From Apis mellifera (Eukaryota > Arthropoda > Insecta > Hymenoptera > Apidae), in NCBI RefSeq assembly GCF_003254395.2, contig NC_037652.1:1141001-1205000 (forward strand): a stretch of 64,000 bases of DNA, read 5' to 3'. A model generated the notes under the pieces. It was not told the origin of the DNA. It made no database searches and saw only the letters and a list, made by a program, of their open reading frames with translations. How positions within the stretch are numbered: the stretch's first letter is position 1; each line of letters opens with the position of its first letter. Position numbers and translations under genes: made by a program. Of this stretch, positions 11,256 through 22,450 are shown one piece after another.

Positions 11256-12130
11256 TTCAAAGATCAGAAACCTCAAAATAAACCTCAAATTTTGCAAACA
11301 CCAAAGGAAACTTGCAGAATTTCAAAAAAAAAAAAGAGAGTTGAAACCAAAACCTTCCTCCATCACTCTCCTCTTCACCAATCCTCCTTGACTTACTTTC
11401 CACTACTTTCCAGATCCAGAAAGTTGCCAAAAAGGCTAGAGAGGCCTGTTCAGAAGGATTGAACTCACTCGTCTTGATCAAGTGAACGCCGTTTAATTAA
11501 GATAAAACGAAATTCGCGAGTCGTGTGCGCAGGGAGGGCCGCCATTCGTGACCGGAACCGCGCGAAAGGGTCGCGCCCTCCCCTCCACCCCTTTTCGACC
11601 TTCACGATGCCCAAGTTTAAGCGAGGCGTAAGTTCGTACAAGTTGCTGGCCACGGTAGACTCGAGTATCCGTTGTAATAAATTGCCAACCCGCCTCCTCC
11701 GACGAGCCACTCTCCTCGAAGCGTTCAATTAATCAGGGGATGTTAATTTCGCCTGGCGCGTGGACGATGGCGAGGGTGTGAGTTGAGGATTTTAAGCGAG
11801 ACCGATTAATTGCCGCCCTTTGATCGCTAATAATTATCGCGAACAGTCGGTTATACGGGTTATTAATCGACTTTCGCGCTTCGTGATCGTCGTTCAAGCT
11901 GATTGGACGTTGATCTCTTCCAGCAGATATATATATATAAAATAAGGGATGAAGATTTGGGGAAGATCTTTGGTCGAGAAAGTTTTGCGTCGTTTTTGGG
12001 GAGGATTAGGAGGATGGTTCGAGGAAGGATGGATTGATACGGCATATAAGATACTGAGAGAGGAGAAAGGGGTTGCTAAAGAGAGATTGCCCCATTCTAT
12101 TGAGAATATGGGGTTACGTGGATTAGAGTG
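11256..12130. promoter_or_regulatory. GC island rich in homeodomain sites
   Basis: Long island with at least five homeodomain-type cores: TTAATTAA (11493-11500), CAATTAATCA (11728-11737), GATTAATTGCC (about 11804-11814), CTAATAATTATC (about 11828-11839) and TATTAATCGA (11861-11870). This density inside otherwise CpG-rich sequence is how many insect developmental enhancers look. Open frames on both strands overlap (11465-11728 - and 11523-11732 +) without family similarity I can recognise. Confidence 0.4.
11607..11627 (+). other. Candidate start exon end (MPKFKRG) with donor
   Basis: ATG in fair context (CACGATGCC) gives seven codons, MPKFKRG, ending exactly at GTAAGT (11628-11633), a perfect donor. 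The upstream sequence is GC- and C-rich, as in many first exons. Seven residues cannot identify a protein and no matching acceptor is known, so this is a weak candidate only. Confidence 0.12.
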
Positions 12131-13110
12131 AAATTTGAAGTAATTGTTTGAAGATTGAATATTTTTAAAGAAGAAGATAATTTAAATTGTTAAAGATGAT
12201 AAGATTGAATATCTTAATTTCAGAGGATTGTTGTTTGTGTTTGAAAGTTTGTGGAGATTGAATTTGTGATGGAGAAAAAAATTGTGGGGAAAGATTAGAG
12301 TGCTTCTCTTATAGGAGAGAATATCTTATGTAAGACGTTTTAAACTTTAAACTTCACTATGTTAGGAAAACGTGATTACGTTCATGGTAAGGAGATTATT
12401 TTTTTAATTTTAGAATTTGTATTGAAGAATTCATTGATAGTGGATCGATATAAACTTTAATGGCTTCAATCATTATTTTGAGAAACAATTTTTTTTTTAT
12501 TTGTTTCATTAACTTTTTCCAGCAAAATATCTTTTTTTATTGCTGTTTAATAAAGTAATTATATAAATTTGTTACAATTTTTTCCAATTATTAATAATAA
12601 AAATAATAAAATTCGATAATTAGGAAACGACTTTAATTATCATTTCCCTGGTTAAGTTATTATAATATTGTTAACATAATTTTTTAATTGTTTACAAGTA
12701 TCATGACTATTTTTAAAGAATGAAGATCTTTTGATATTTTAAATTGATCACAATAACGCAAGTATATATAAGGATTTAATAAACAAGAGATGTCATCTAA
12801 AGTTCATATTGTAAGTTATCAAGAGAATCCAAGCTCCTAATACATCATCGTCTCGAAATCTCATTAACTAAACTATATCATATTTCGCGTTCAAATCCCA
12901 TTACTCAAATACCAACTTTCGCACGCGCATAATCTATTCATTCTTGTTTAATCAGCTTTAAATATAGTGGTTAAACAGGTGTTATTTTAGTGTGTATTGT
13001 GCATACCGATCTTGATACGTATCAAGATATGAAGATTTTCATAATCATACATTATTAAAAATTTTAACAATAATCTTTCAAATTAGAAAAAGTAAATAAG
13101 TAACATTTGT
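12131..13110. other. AT-rich spacer, no gene
   Basis: The first 300 bases are purine-skewed (GAAGATTGAATAT-type words recur at 12150, 12200 and 12250), then AT-rich. The perfect palindrome at 13009-13028 is listed separately. Confidence 0.55.
13009..13028. promoter_or_regulatory. Perfect 20-bp palindrome
   Basis: ATCTTGATACGTATCAAGAT is exactly self-complementary with no spacer and is not a simple repeat. That is unusual for AT-rich insect spacer DNA. A dimeric factor site or a small cruciform is possible. The half-site ATCTTGATACG-like word also occurs singly near 1763. Confidence 0.7.
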
Positions 13111-13114
13111 GAAT

Positions 13115-13850
13115 TTATAATTTAGAGTTGATTTTGAGAGTCAAAAATAAAAAGCGAAAGATCAAAAATGAAGATTTAATAATTGATAATCGAAATAGAG
13201 AATCAAGAATTCAAAAATTAACAATCATAGGTAGAATATAAAGGAAAATTCTTGGTCCGAAATAAAAAAACTTCAGACATTCAGAAATGAATATTAATTG
13301 AAAGTTAAAAATCAAAAGTCAAAGAACGAAAATTGAAAAACGATTATAAGTCGAGAGTCTAAAATTGGGAATTGAAAATCGAGAGAAAAGAACCGATAAA
13401 TTATCGAAGATCGAGAATTAAATATCACATTAATCGAATATCAAATGTTTATAGCCAAGAATTAAATTATTTCTAATTTAAAAACTTTAAATTTATAATA
13501 TATTAGACTTAAATTAGAAAGAGTTGTACTTATTTTAATTAATAAAAACTAAGAACCCACATACAGTTTATATATAATTTTGATAATTAAAACTTAAAAA
13601 TCAAAAATTCAAAATACAGAATCCTAATTTAAAAATTTAAAATTTTGCAACTTTATAATTACACTTATCTTTATAATTAAGAATTAAAATCGAAAATTAA
13701 ACATCATCAATCGAATTTTAAAAATGCACAATTAAGAATTAAAAATTCAAAATTAACCTAATCTAAAAATCCACAATCCACAATGCAAAGATCAAACAAA
13801 ATCTTAAATCTAATTGAAGAATCGAGATTTCAAAATCCGGAATTCAGAAT
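13115..13850 (+). repeat. Degenerate purine-rich array
   Basis: Over 700 bases the plus strand is dominated by short purine-rich words such as AAAATTGAAAAT, AAAATCGAGA and AAGAATTAAAA, spaced about 10-30 bases apart. The strand has strong purine skew. It looks like a decayed minisatellite or slippage tract. No frame is open across it. Confidence 0.55.
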
Positions 13851-14240
13851 CGCGACGATGTCTTATCCTCCAGACTAGACCTTGAGCCTTATACCAGTTT
13901 AAAGGGATGTATTTAAACTCGCGACGGTGCACAGAACCGTGTGGTGTAGCCATGTACAGGGGTCGCGTGGGTGTTCACCGACACGTGTACATACACATGG
14001 TCGACGTAACGTTCTGGTTTCGCTTAATTAAACTGTGTCTAGCTGGTCCAAAGGGGCGATGTGTCGCAGGCCCGACAAAGGAGACTGGCCCGGCCAGCGT
14101 GGAACGTAGAAGCACGTGCCTTCATTAGGATCCCCGGACTTCTATACATTCTGCGTAATTCAAAATAACGGGACAATCTTGAACTTGCTTCTAGACCTTG
14201 CTCGAGTCTCCTTCGTTTGGGGTTTCTTTGAAAAGTGTAT
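13851..14240. promoter_or_regulatory. GC island with ACGTG words
   Basis: CpG-rich island immediately 3' of the purine array. Seen: ACACGTGTAC at about 13981-13990 and GCACGTGCC at about 14112. Overlapping frames on both strands (13907-14128 + and 14039-14314 -) have no recognisable motif. Possible bHLH-bound element. Confidence 0.3.
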
Positions 14241-14505
14241 GACGAATTTGAAAAAGTTGATAAAATATATTTGAAAAAATGAAGATTACTGTTATGGAAT
14301 ATGTAAAGTATCATTATACTATTATCATATGTATTATATATATGATGTAAATTAAGATATTTTGAAAATATAAAGAAAGGTATATGGTCATTAGATATGA
14401 TATATCAGTGAATCTACTGTCATGTAATCTTATTAAATTGCAATATAAATATAGTATAATAATAGTATAGAAATATAGCGATATAGTGGTACAGTAACAC
14501 AAAAT

Positions 14506-14905
14506 TATTGTTTACTTTACTTTCCATTGAACGAATGGTGAATAAGAACAATGACTATTCACGTGAAGGTATTAGGAAAAACAACCGTCTACATTACTTT
14601 CCGTGAAAGAATGTTACATGAGAATGCTAGCGTCTATAGTCACGTGTAGTAAACAGATGCTATCTATAGAAAGTGACACCATCGTTTATTATTTACGCAC
14701 TGTCTCAAAAGTTCATTATTGAGCGTTAATTATGTATTAACCGTAATTATATTCGGATTGTTGAAAAAAATAAATAACAATAATAATACATAGTCTACAG
14801 AAAAATGACACTGCAGTCGTTCGTTACTTACTCATTATCTCGAAGGCTAATGATCGAGTAATTAACTATGTAATAACCATGATTATAATTATTTATTGAA
14901 AAAAC
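14506..14905 (+). repeat. Composite repeat R6, copy 1
   Basis: Two modules are visible. Module A (about 14515-14650) has two tandem units around TACATTACTTTCC...GAATG...AGAACAATGACTA. Module B (about 14660-14905) has two tandem units, each with a TCTA-AGAAA-TGACAC word, a TTATTNNTTACNCACTNTCTC-like middle and a TTAATTATGTATTAACC-like end. The same modules in the same order recur at 22140-22450. CACGTG appears twice. No coding frame. Probably a non-autonomous element or minisatellite-derived repeat. Confidence 0.65.
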
Positions 14906-15584
14906 AAACATTTTAATTGAATGAAAAGTATTTAAAATATTTAAAAAAATTTTTGATTAACTTAAATGCAATTTATATTTATCTAATTTAGTAATTTAAT
15001 TTTAACAATAAAGCATTTTCTCGTAAACAACTTTTACAAATTTTTCTCAATATTTTTTAAAGAAATTCTTATTTATTAATAAGTAAGTTTCTCTAATATA
15101 TTAAGATATTGTCATGTAATATTTAAAATATATGTTCCAATACTCATAAACTTAGCTTAAATATTCATTTAAATAAGATATCAGAATTTATTTTATTTTA
15201 TTTTATTTGAGATATTTTTTTACCTGGTATGCTTATTTCAAGTAAAAAGTATCCAAACCTGATTTTGACAATATAACATAAAAAAAGGATTAATATTGTG
15301 AAAATGGGAATTTTAGGTCAATGGTTATCACAACTAATTGAATTTCAAGAGGATTGTGTGTGCGTGGGAGGACTAAGTATCTCAAATTGGAGATGTGAAA
15401 GAAAAGTGTTATACGTACATAGCTATTCCAAGGTTTTGGATGATTATGATTGAAGGATAGCTTGGATTTATTGCGCAGTATATAATAACAATCATAACTA
15501 ATGAATATGCATTTTTTTGAAAATGAAAACTTTATGTTATAAAGTTTCATTCTATTTAATTGTTGTTTAAATGTATTTATAGAG

Positions 15585-15590
<6 letters not shown>
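14906..15590. other. AT-rich spacer, no gene
   Basis: AT-rich. A minus frame of 86 codons (15290-15550) is Ile/Tyr/Ser-rich with no motif. It ends at the TA microsatellite. Confidence 0.55.

Positions 15591-15644
<54 letters not shown>
15591..15644. repeat. (TA)27 microsatellite
   Basis: 54 bases of uninterrupted TA, the longest dinucleotide run in the window. Confidence 0.97.
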
Positions 15645-15648
<4 letters not shown>

Positions 15649-16979
15649 CATATACATTTGAAAAGTACAGAAAGAAAAGAAAGTTACATTTTCCAATTTT
15701 TGCAGAAAAATAGTTTCAAATTTAAGCTTATATTTGTAATTGATAATAATTTAATAATATTTAATACATATCTGTAAATAAAATTATACTTTGAAATTTG
15801 TTAAATTTTTTGTTTTTTTTTTTTTTTAATTTTGATATGATATTGATAGCATATTCTTTTAATTACTAGATGATAAAAAAAAAAACATAAAAATAAAAAT
15901 ATTATTTTTCTTTTGTAATTATAACTTTTATTTTCATTAGTTTATAAAAATATAATTGCAAATCAAATAAGATTTTTTGTAAAATTTAATTCATTCTAAT
16001 AAATGTAATAAATACTTTGTAATATTATTTCATTATAGAAATTCTTATAGAAAAAATAATTTTCAGGAAATAAAAAATGACAACAAAAATAAGATAACAT
16101 TATTTAATATTTTTAAGAATAATGAAAAGTTTTTATTATTACAGGAAAAAGTATTTGATAATTTTAGTAATTTAATAATTCTGTGAATAGTAATGATGAA
16201 AACACATGTACAATTTTTAGCTTTGAAAATAAAATTATTTAATTAGGATTTTTATTCCCTATAGTTTTAACAAGTGATAAATTATTCATTTTTGGAAAAA
16301 ATCATATGATATATGCGTAAAGGATACAAAATATAACAAAATAACAAAGTTGTTTTATGTTACTAAGAACTTTATAATGATCAAGGATAGCATAGTAAAC
16401 TATTCGTGATTAAATCATATCTAAAGATATTTATAACTGTAACAGGATTTCCTCCAAAGATAACATCAACATGAATATTGTTTATCATCAATATTTTACA
16501 ATATAACTTTAGTGTTTCATTAAACTTTAGTAATTTTGTACAGTGATTAAAGAAACTAATGAATCTTTCTATCTTTTATATAGTATTATAATTAGAATTT
16601 TAATTAATAACTGAAAAAAATAAATAGATAAAAGAATAAAAAACTTTTAAATAAATTACAAAATTACATTTTTGATCAAATATTCCAAGGATTTCAATAT
16701 ATTTTTTAAATAGGTAATCTTTTATAGAAAAATAAAATAAAGGAAAATCCAAGAGAAAATTTTCAAATAAATTCAAGGTTTACGACGATTTTTTAAAAAT
16801 CTAATCGCATAACAAAAAAAATGATAAAATAGATTAAAAGAAATTCTTAAAATAAATAATAAAAGATTTGTAACCGAAGTTAATAAGATTCTCAATTTTA
16901 TTTTTATTTCTTACGTTAAATCGACAAAATCTATGATTCTTTATCTCCTTTTTACACATAATTCTAAAACTATTTATCT
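15645..16979. other. AT-rich spacer, no gene
   Basis: AT-rich with poly(T) around 15813-15827 and no GC island for about 1.3 kb. Nothing gene-like seen. Confidence 0.6.
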
Positions 16980-17250
16980 CGCAAATCGTTACTTCGCATC
17001 GTATGCGATATTTCAAGAGTTGGACACTTTTAAATTTACAAATTGCCTCACCCTTGAGATACATAAATAAGCCTCGTAGAGGAAGATGCGATAAGTATCC
17101 GCGATATTTTTCCAGAATCCCGCAAACACCCTGCAAGATTCCAGCTAACGAAACAAAAATGATCTACGAGGAAAACACCCTCCCAACAACAGTGACAAAT
17201 TTATGATAGCGAGGTTTCCGGCGAGAATTTTCCAACCGTGGATTATAGAT
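16980..17250. other. Weak GC island with opposed frames
   Basis: Moderate GC patch. The minus frame 16834-17136 (100 codons) and plus frame 17003-17206 overlap antiparallel. Neither has a domain I recognise and both run into AT-rich flanks. Conservation cannot be judged from sequence alone. Confidence 0.3.
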
Positions 17251-18049
17251 GAATCGACCTATAAACATCGAGGATATCTTCATAACTGTATAATATCGAA
17301 CAATGACATCTTTATAAAGTTTCTTCTATTTTTTTAGTCTCGTAGAATAATAAAGGAAATAAAAAAAAATTTACAAAAAATTTACGTAAAATTTTTTTAA
17401 CTTTTCAAATTTCAAATATTTATCTAATTCGTCAAATTAGATAATTACGTGATAATAATGATCAAATAATTATGTAATAATATTGTATACAATATATTAT
17501 ATTGTTGCTAGAATAATTGTAATAGTTTTAATTAATAATGATATTAGTGAATTTTTAAATTGGAGAGGAAAAAATGATGAAGGAAAATTAAAAGAGGATA
17601 TTAAATTGATGTTTTAATTATCGACTTTTTAACTTTTTCAAAAAAATATTAAAAGATGAAATGAACAAAGATTTTTAACTCTATGATAAAATGGAATATT
17701 AAGATAGAAAATTTTTCAAAATTATTTCAAATTATCAAAAAATTGCGTATAAAATCCACAATTTTTCATAAATAATTTTTTTCATTCTTCGCAATTTTAA
17801 AAATTTTATTCTTCTAAAAAATTCTCCTAATCTATTATGAAATTATGAAATAATATAAACATGAATATTCAAACAAAATTATCAACAATGATACAAATGA
17901 TTATTTTACGATCTTCTGTAGCAATAAATGCTTTTGTTTAAAATTTTCTTAATAAAAATAACGAAAGATTTCAAAACGAAGAAAAATAAATCATTTCCTG
18001 CAAAAAAAATAATTACACAGATTTCTGTATGATCCTTTCTAAAGCAAAA
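17251..18049. other. AT-rich spacer, no gene
   Basis: AT-rich, dominated by AATTTTTCAAA-type words. A 17340-17480 stretch contains a short inverted repeat around TTATCTAATTCGTCAAATTAGATAA (arms about 17420-17429 and 17436-17445). No gene. Confidence 0.5.
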
Positions 18050-18330
18050 ATGGACAATTCGCCTCATGGATGACATACCCTGTCGCCTTAGAGATATAAA
18101 AATTTTATAGTTGCACGTGCACGTGTCCATCGTTTCGCATCTGCGTCGAGTTCCTTCGAGACACGAAAGGCTCTGGCCTCTTTTGGATTCCTCGTGAGTT
18201 CTCCTGCGATCGACCAGTCGTTTTTATTTTTTTCGCCTTTTGTCGACAATGATAAGATATGCCTGCAGCTGCTTTCCGTTTCGAGCCTTGGCAACGAATG
18301 ATGCGATTGCACAGATATGTGCCATGCATG
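18050..18330. promoter_or_regulatory. GC island with tandem canonical E-boxes
   Basis: CpG-containing island whose left part holds CACGTGCACGTG at 18114-18125, two abutting perfect CACGTG palindromes. CACGTG is the site for bHLH-PAS Clock/Cycle, Myc/Max and other bHLH dimers. Paired E-boxes are typical of clock-controlled enhancers, though usually spaced 6-7 bases apart, not abutting. Minus frames crossing the island (three, 74-89 codons) overlap in different phases with no recognisable motif. Confidence 0.4.
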
Positions 18331-18859
18331 ATTTTGAAAAATAATTTTTTCTTTTCTCTTTCTTTTTGATACATAGTAACAAAAAGTCTGAAAAGTATTT
18401 ATCTAAGTTCTTGAAATTTTTTACATTCAGATTCAAAATTTTTAGATAGTGATAGGTGTGTTTCAAAGAAGAAATACTGGAAATGAAATAATATTTAAAG
18501 ATTTAATTGCATATATAATAAAGTAAATATTTATTTTGACTTATTTTAATCAATTATTTGAAGTCCGTATCAAAAAATTTTAATTGAAATAATATTTACA
18601 TATTTATAAAATAAATATTTCAAATAGATGATATAATAGAAATATATTATTATTTTAAATTAATTAAATTAATAAAAGTATAAGAAAATATTTTTATGTA
18701 AATATATTTTTATTTCTTATTTCATTAAAACTTATTTTAGAATATTCATTATATTTATTTGAAAATTAAAAAATTATTGAATAACTTGATACTTTGAATG
18801 ATGATAAAAGTATAAAGTATTGCAAATATTATGGAATAACGTAATTAAAATTTATGATT
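18331..18859. other. AT-rich spacer, no gene
   Basis: AT-rich with many TATTTAT words. No gene seen. Confidence 0.6.
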
Positions 18860-19140
18860 GATATCAAATATTGATATTTTATTTATTACAGAGAATATGT
18901 TACGCGATGTAATCATTTTAAATAACTTATAACTTATTTGTTGCATGAGATAATATTTTATAAAAATATAACGTAATATAAAAGAAGAAATAATTTTGTC
19001 ATTATTTTTTTTTTTTACAAATACACGTTTTTTACATAAAGATCGTATAAAAATTAATTTTATCATTATAAATCGAGTTATATATTTTTTAATACCTATT
19101 TGCTCGAGCCATTTATTAAAAATAAAAAAATTATTAACCA
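18860..19140 (+). repeat. Dispersed repeat R3, copy 1
   Basis: GATGTAATCATTTTAAATAA then TTATTTGTTGCATGAGATAA, an ACGTAATATAAAAGAAGAAA block and TAATTTTGTCAT. These align in order with 45690-45800. The TTATTTGTTGCAT block and the AGAAARAATAATTT block are the best-conserved parts. The minus frame crossing it (18845-19141, 98 codons) is Ile/Lys/Phe-rich and not considered a gene. Confidence 0.45.
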
Positions 19141-19400
19141 AAAAGTAAAAATATTATAAATCATAACGTATAATAATAAATTTATTTATTACTATTTTAA
19201 ATAGTAACAATTTTATAATAAAGTATAACAATTATTTTTAAAATACATCATTTAGAATAATATCATTTAATATACAAATTAATATCTTATTGAATCTCTT
19301 TTAATAATCAATTTCCATAATTCAGATGAGAATGAAATTTTATTTATAATTTCTATCACTAGTATTTTCAGTGATAAATTACACACAGATCTAAAATGGC
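19141..19400. other. AT-rich spacer
   Basis: AT-rich with no features seen. Confidence 0.6.
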
Positions 19401-20045
19401 GGCATATTCAAATCAATCTACCCTATATGTAAAAACCAATTCCCATAAAACCGATAGCAATTTAATAGAATAGAGTTCAGAGAAGAAATGAAATTTCTTC
19501 TCGAAATCATTTTCTCCGCGTCACATCGCACCAAACTTGGAATCCTTTACCGTTATACCATCTCTCTTAGTTAGCATCTGTTGAACACGTGTCTCGAAGA
19601 CTGAAATGAATCCAACAATTCCACGGAACAGTATTCAATTCGCCGAGAAAGATACCCGTCTAACGTACCAAATCGAAACAAAAGCATATATACCGGTGAA
19701 CAAATTGTCGAAGAACTGTGAAGGAAAAAAAAAAAAAAAAAAAAAAGGAAAAAAAAATAAGATTTTTAACAAAACGTGACGTAAACGAAGACCTCGGCAG
19801 ATATGGCCGCTTTTGTCCCCGAACTCGCTTGACAAAAGACGCAATAACACCGTTAAAGGTCCGCGGCATTAGCTTATGAAAGACGTAATACACGGTTAAC
19901 AACTTTTCCAAGCGAAGAAACGCTGGGTTACGTCATCGGTTAATCGAAGGAAATTGTCACAGGCTTGAAACGATGTTGATAATTATTGGACCGATTCTAC
20001 GCGTCAACAACGGCTTACTTGATCGCATTTTATACAATCTATGAT
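19401..20045. promoter_or_regulatory. GC island split by poly(A)
   Basis: Two GC-rich halves flank a 22-base poly(A) run. It contains AACACGTGTCT near 19577 and many CpG. Minus frames 19635-19850 and 19660-19911 include a poly-Phe stretch from the A-run and are not convincing. Possible regulatory element. Confidence 0.3.
19725..19746. repeat. Poly(A) run of 22
   Basis: Uninterrupted A homopolymer followed after two G by a second A run. No target-site duplication or upstream retroposed gene sequence was recognised, so it is called a simple repeat, not a retroposition tail. Confidence 0.95.
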
Positions 20046-20939
20046 ATCTTCCATAAAAAATGAGAATAAAATATTATCGATCGATTGGAAAGAATATTTG
20101 AAGAAATTTTCGTGATTTATAAGAATATAGAAAAGAAATATATATAATATAAAAAATTATTATGTCATTTTGAATTTGTATTTAAAAAAAAAATTTCAGA
20201 TAAATTTTTTTCTATCATTATAAAGAGTTCAGAAGTTTAAATCTTTAATTGAAAAATCAAGCAAATCAATATATTATTAAAGTATTTAATTGATTTGTTA
20301 ATTGAAAATTTAAAAAAAATAATGTGAATTATGTAAATCATTTGAATGTGATTAAATGATTGGTTTCTTGCGTACACTTGTATAATTTATATACAAGTTT
20401 TTATAAATAGTATAACATTAAAAAGTTAAATTTGTATTTATTTAAATTTAAACCTTTTATATAATTATATAAAAAAATTTATATATTTATAAATTTATTC
20501 TGTTATCTTATTATTCCTTTTTACAAGAATATAATAAGTAAATTATTTATATCATCTTTTGGTAATTTTTTACATCTCTAATAAAAGAAAAAATTTTTTG
20601 AGTTTCATTTCTAATTTAAAAAAAAGTTTTTCGTTAACCTAATCAAAGGGTTTAATAATTTTTTAAATAAAAAATATAAATAATAGAATCTGAACTTAAA
20701 AAATCACTATAAAAAATTTTGTTTTCTAATATAGAAAAATATTCTTGAGCTTTGTTTCTAACCTCAAACAAAAATTTTTCCATTTAATCTAATGATAAAA
20801 TTATTTCATAAAAAATAAAATTTTTCTTATCCAATTAAACAAGAATTTTATAGCTTAAAATAAACATAACAAAATATTATAAAATTAAAAAAATTTTCTA
20901 AAAATTTCTTCTCTAATCAATATGCTCTGTTACATTTTG
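20046..20939. other. AT-rich spacer, no gene
   Basis: Very AT-rich. Words such as TTAACCTAATCAAAGGGTTTAATAA and its near-copy around 20770-20800 (CATTTAATCTAATGATAAAATTATT) hint at a diverged local duplication (about 20580-20680 versus 20740-20840). No gene. Confidence 0.45.
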
Positions 20940-21500
20940 CTGTATATAAGATTATAATGCCCCAATACCCAAGTATTTTGATACTTATGAACGGGGAAAG
21001 TATACTAGCCATCCAAGAATAATTCGCCTTTTAAGTTCCACCCTAATTTTCATTATGCCCCGTTAGATATTCAGGACGAAGGAGTGTATCGATAAGGGCA
21101 ACACCTAAACGCAATTAAATTCGCCCGATCGAGCAGCCAAGTCACCGCGAATCCTCCAATTAGGGTAAATGTATTTATCAAAGGGAACGCGCGTCGCGGG
21201 TGTGCATTAATCTTCTAATCCGGACAATGTGACGCACGTACAAATATCGGGACAAAGAGAGGACGCGAACATTTCTCGCTTAATCGTAATTAAGCTTCTT
21301 GTCGCCTCGATCGATTCTTGCCAACCATTACGGCACACGCGTGCCACCATTCCCCTTCGATCGAATCTTATCGATATCCTTTCATCTCTTTAACAATTTT
21401 GTAATCTTTTTTTTTTTTTTTGTCTATTTTCATTTGAATTTAATACATCAAACAAATATTCGATGTTATCGTTTCGATCGATTGTTCAACGATTAACTCG
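20940..21500. promoter_or_regulatory. GC island with homeodomain and TAATCC sites
   Basis: Island with CpG-rich segments and clustered cores: GCAATTAAAT (21111-21120), CAATTAG (21157-21163), ATTAATC (21207-21213), TAATCC (21216-21221) and TTAATCGTAATTAAG (21280-21294). TAATCC is the K50 homeodomain (Bicoid/Otx/Pitx type) preference and TAATTA the Q50 type. Several types in 200 bp is typical of a developmental enhancer. No protein-coding frame is convincing: 21299-21496 + turns into poly-Phe. Confidence 0.4.
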
Positions 21501-22139
21501 ACGATAACTTCAAATATTTTCTTTGATCGAATGTTCTTTTTCATTTGTTTAACCATATTTGTTTTTTTTTTTTTATGTTTTATATTTATTTTTAATCTTT
21601 ATATTGAACGAACGTTCGATGGTATCTTACAGCTTTTTGACGGATTTTATTTATTGACGTTTGATCTAACCTCAAATATTTTTTTCGATCTATCGATACT
21701 ATTTAATTTCTTTAATTATGTTTACAATATTTTTTGTTCTTTTTACTTTATATTATATCGAACCAATATTTTTAATGACAACGTTTCATTCGATCATTTA
21801 TTAATTAATCTCTGATTTAATTTCAAATCTCTATGCACAAGATATGTTAGATAGTGTTATACATACGTTTATAGAATACTAAACAAATATAATACAGAAA
21901 AAAAGGAAAAGATAATGATATCTAAAGAGTTGAGCTTGAAATTGGATATATATAAGTTTCTTTAAATATTGAATTATCATGTTTGTTTAAAGTTTCTGTG
22001 GCTATAATCAATTATAATTATTATAATTATACTGAATTATTATAATTATCATATGAGATATATGATTATTGGTATAATTTATATTGGATAATTATTATAA
22101 ACATAGAAATTCTATACTATAATACACTTCTAGTTATGT
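21501..22139. other. AT-rich spacer with T-rich frame and AT palindromes
   Basis: The plus frame 21531-21815 (94 codons, Phe/Ile/Leu-rich) comes from T-rich sequence; its hydrophobicity reflects TTT/ATT codons. Around 22008-22050 an AATTATAATTATTATAATTA block forms AT palindromes. A word like GAACGAACGTTCGATG (about 21606) echoes ACAAATATTCGATGTT at 21453, suggesting internal duplication. Confidence 0.45.
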
Positions 22140-22450
22140 AAAGATAGCTATTAACAGAATCTATTATCTACACTTTCCATTACGAATACTAACACAAGAA
22201 CAATGAAACATATTCATACAAAGATAGCAATTATGGAAAACTACCATCTACATTACTTTCTATTGAATGAATGCTGCATAAGAACAATGACTATCACCTA
22301 CATAGAAACAATGGCTATAGTCACGTGCAATCAGTAGTAAATTCTGTCTATAGAAAGTGATACTATAGTCGTTTGTTATCTATACCCTGTTTCAAAAGGT
22401 TATGATTGAGCATTAACAATATACTAATCATAATTATAATCATTTTTTAA
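22140..22450 (+). repeat. Composite repeat R6, copy 2
   Basis: Begins with two tandem units of about 80 bp (AAAGATAGC at 22140 and 22220, each followed by TCTACA...CTTTC...AAGAACAATGA). The B module follows (TCTATAGAAAGTGATACTATAGTC...TTATCTATACCCTGTTTCAAAAGG...ATTGAGCATTAAC) in matching order to 14660-14780. TCACGTGCAA is retained at the A/B boundary in both copies. Confidence 0.65.

Noticed and set aside
19725..19755. Poly(A) as a retroposition tail
   Set aside because: No retroposed gene sequence upstream and no target-site duplication seen.
21531..21815. 94-codon hydrophobic plus frame, membrane-protein-like
   Set aside because: Hydrophobicity results from T-rich DNA. No charged-loop pattern or conserved motif.
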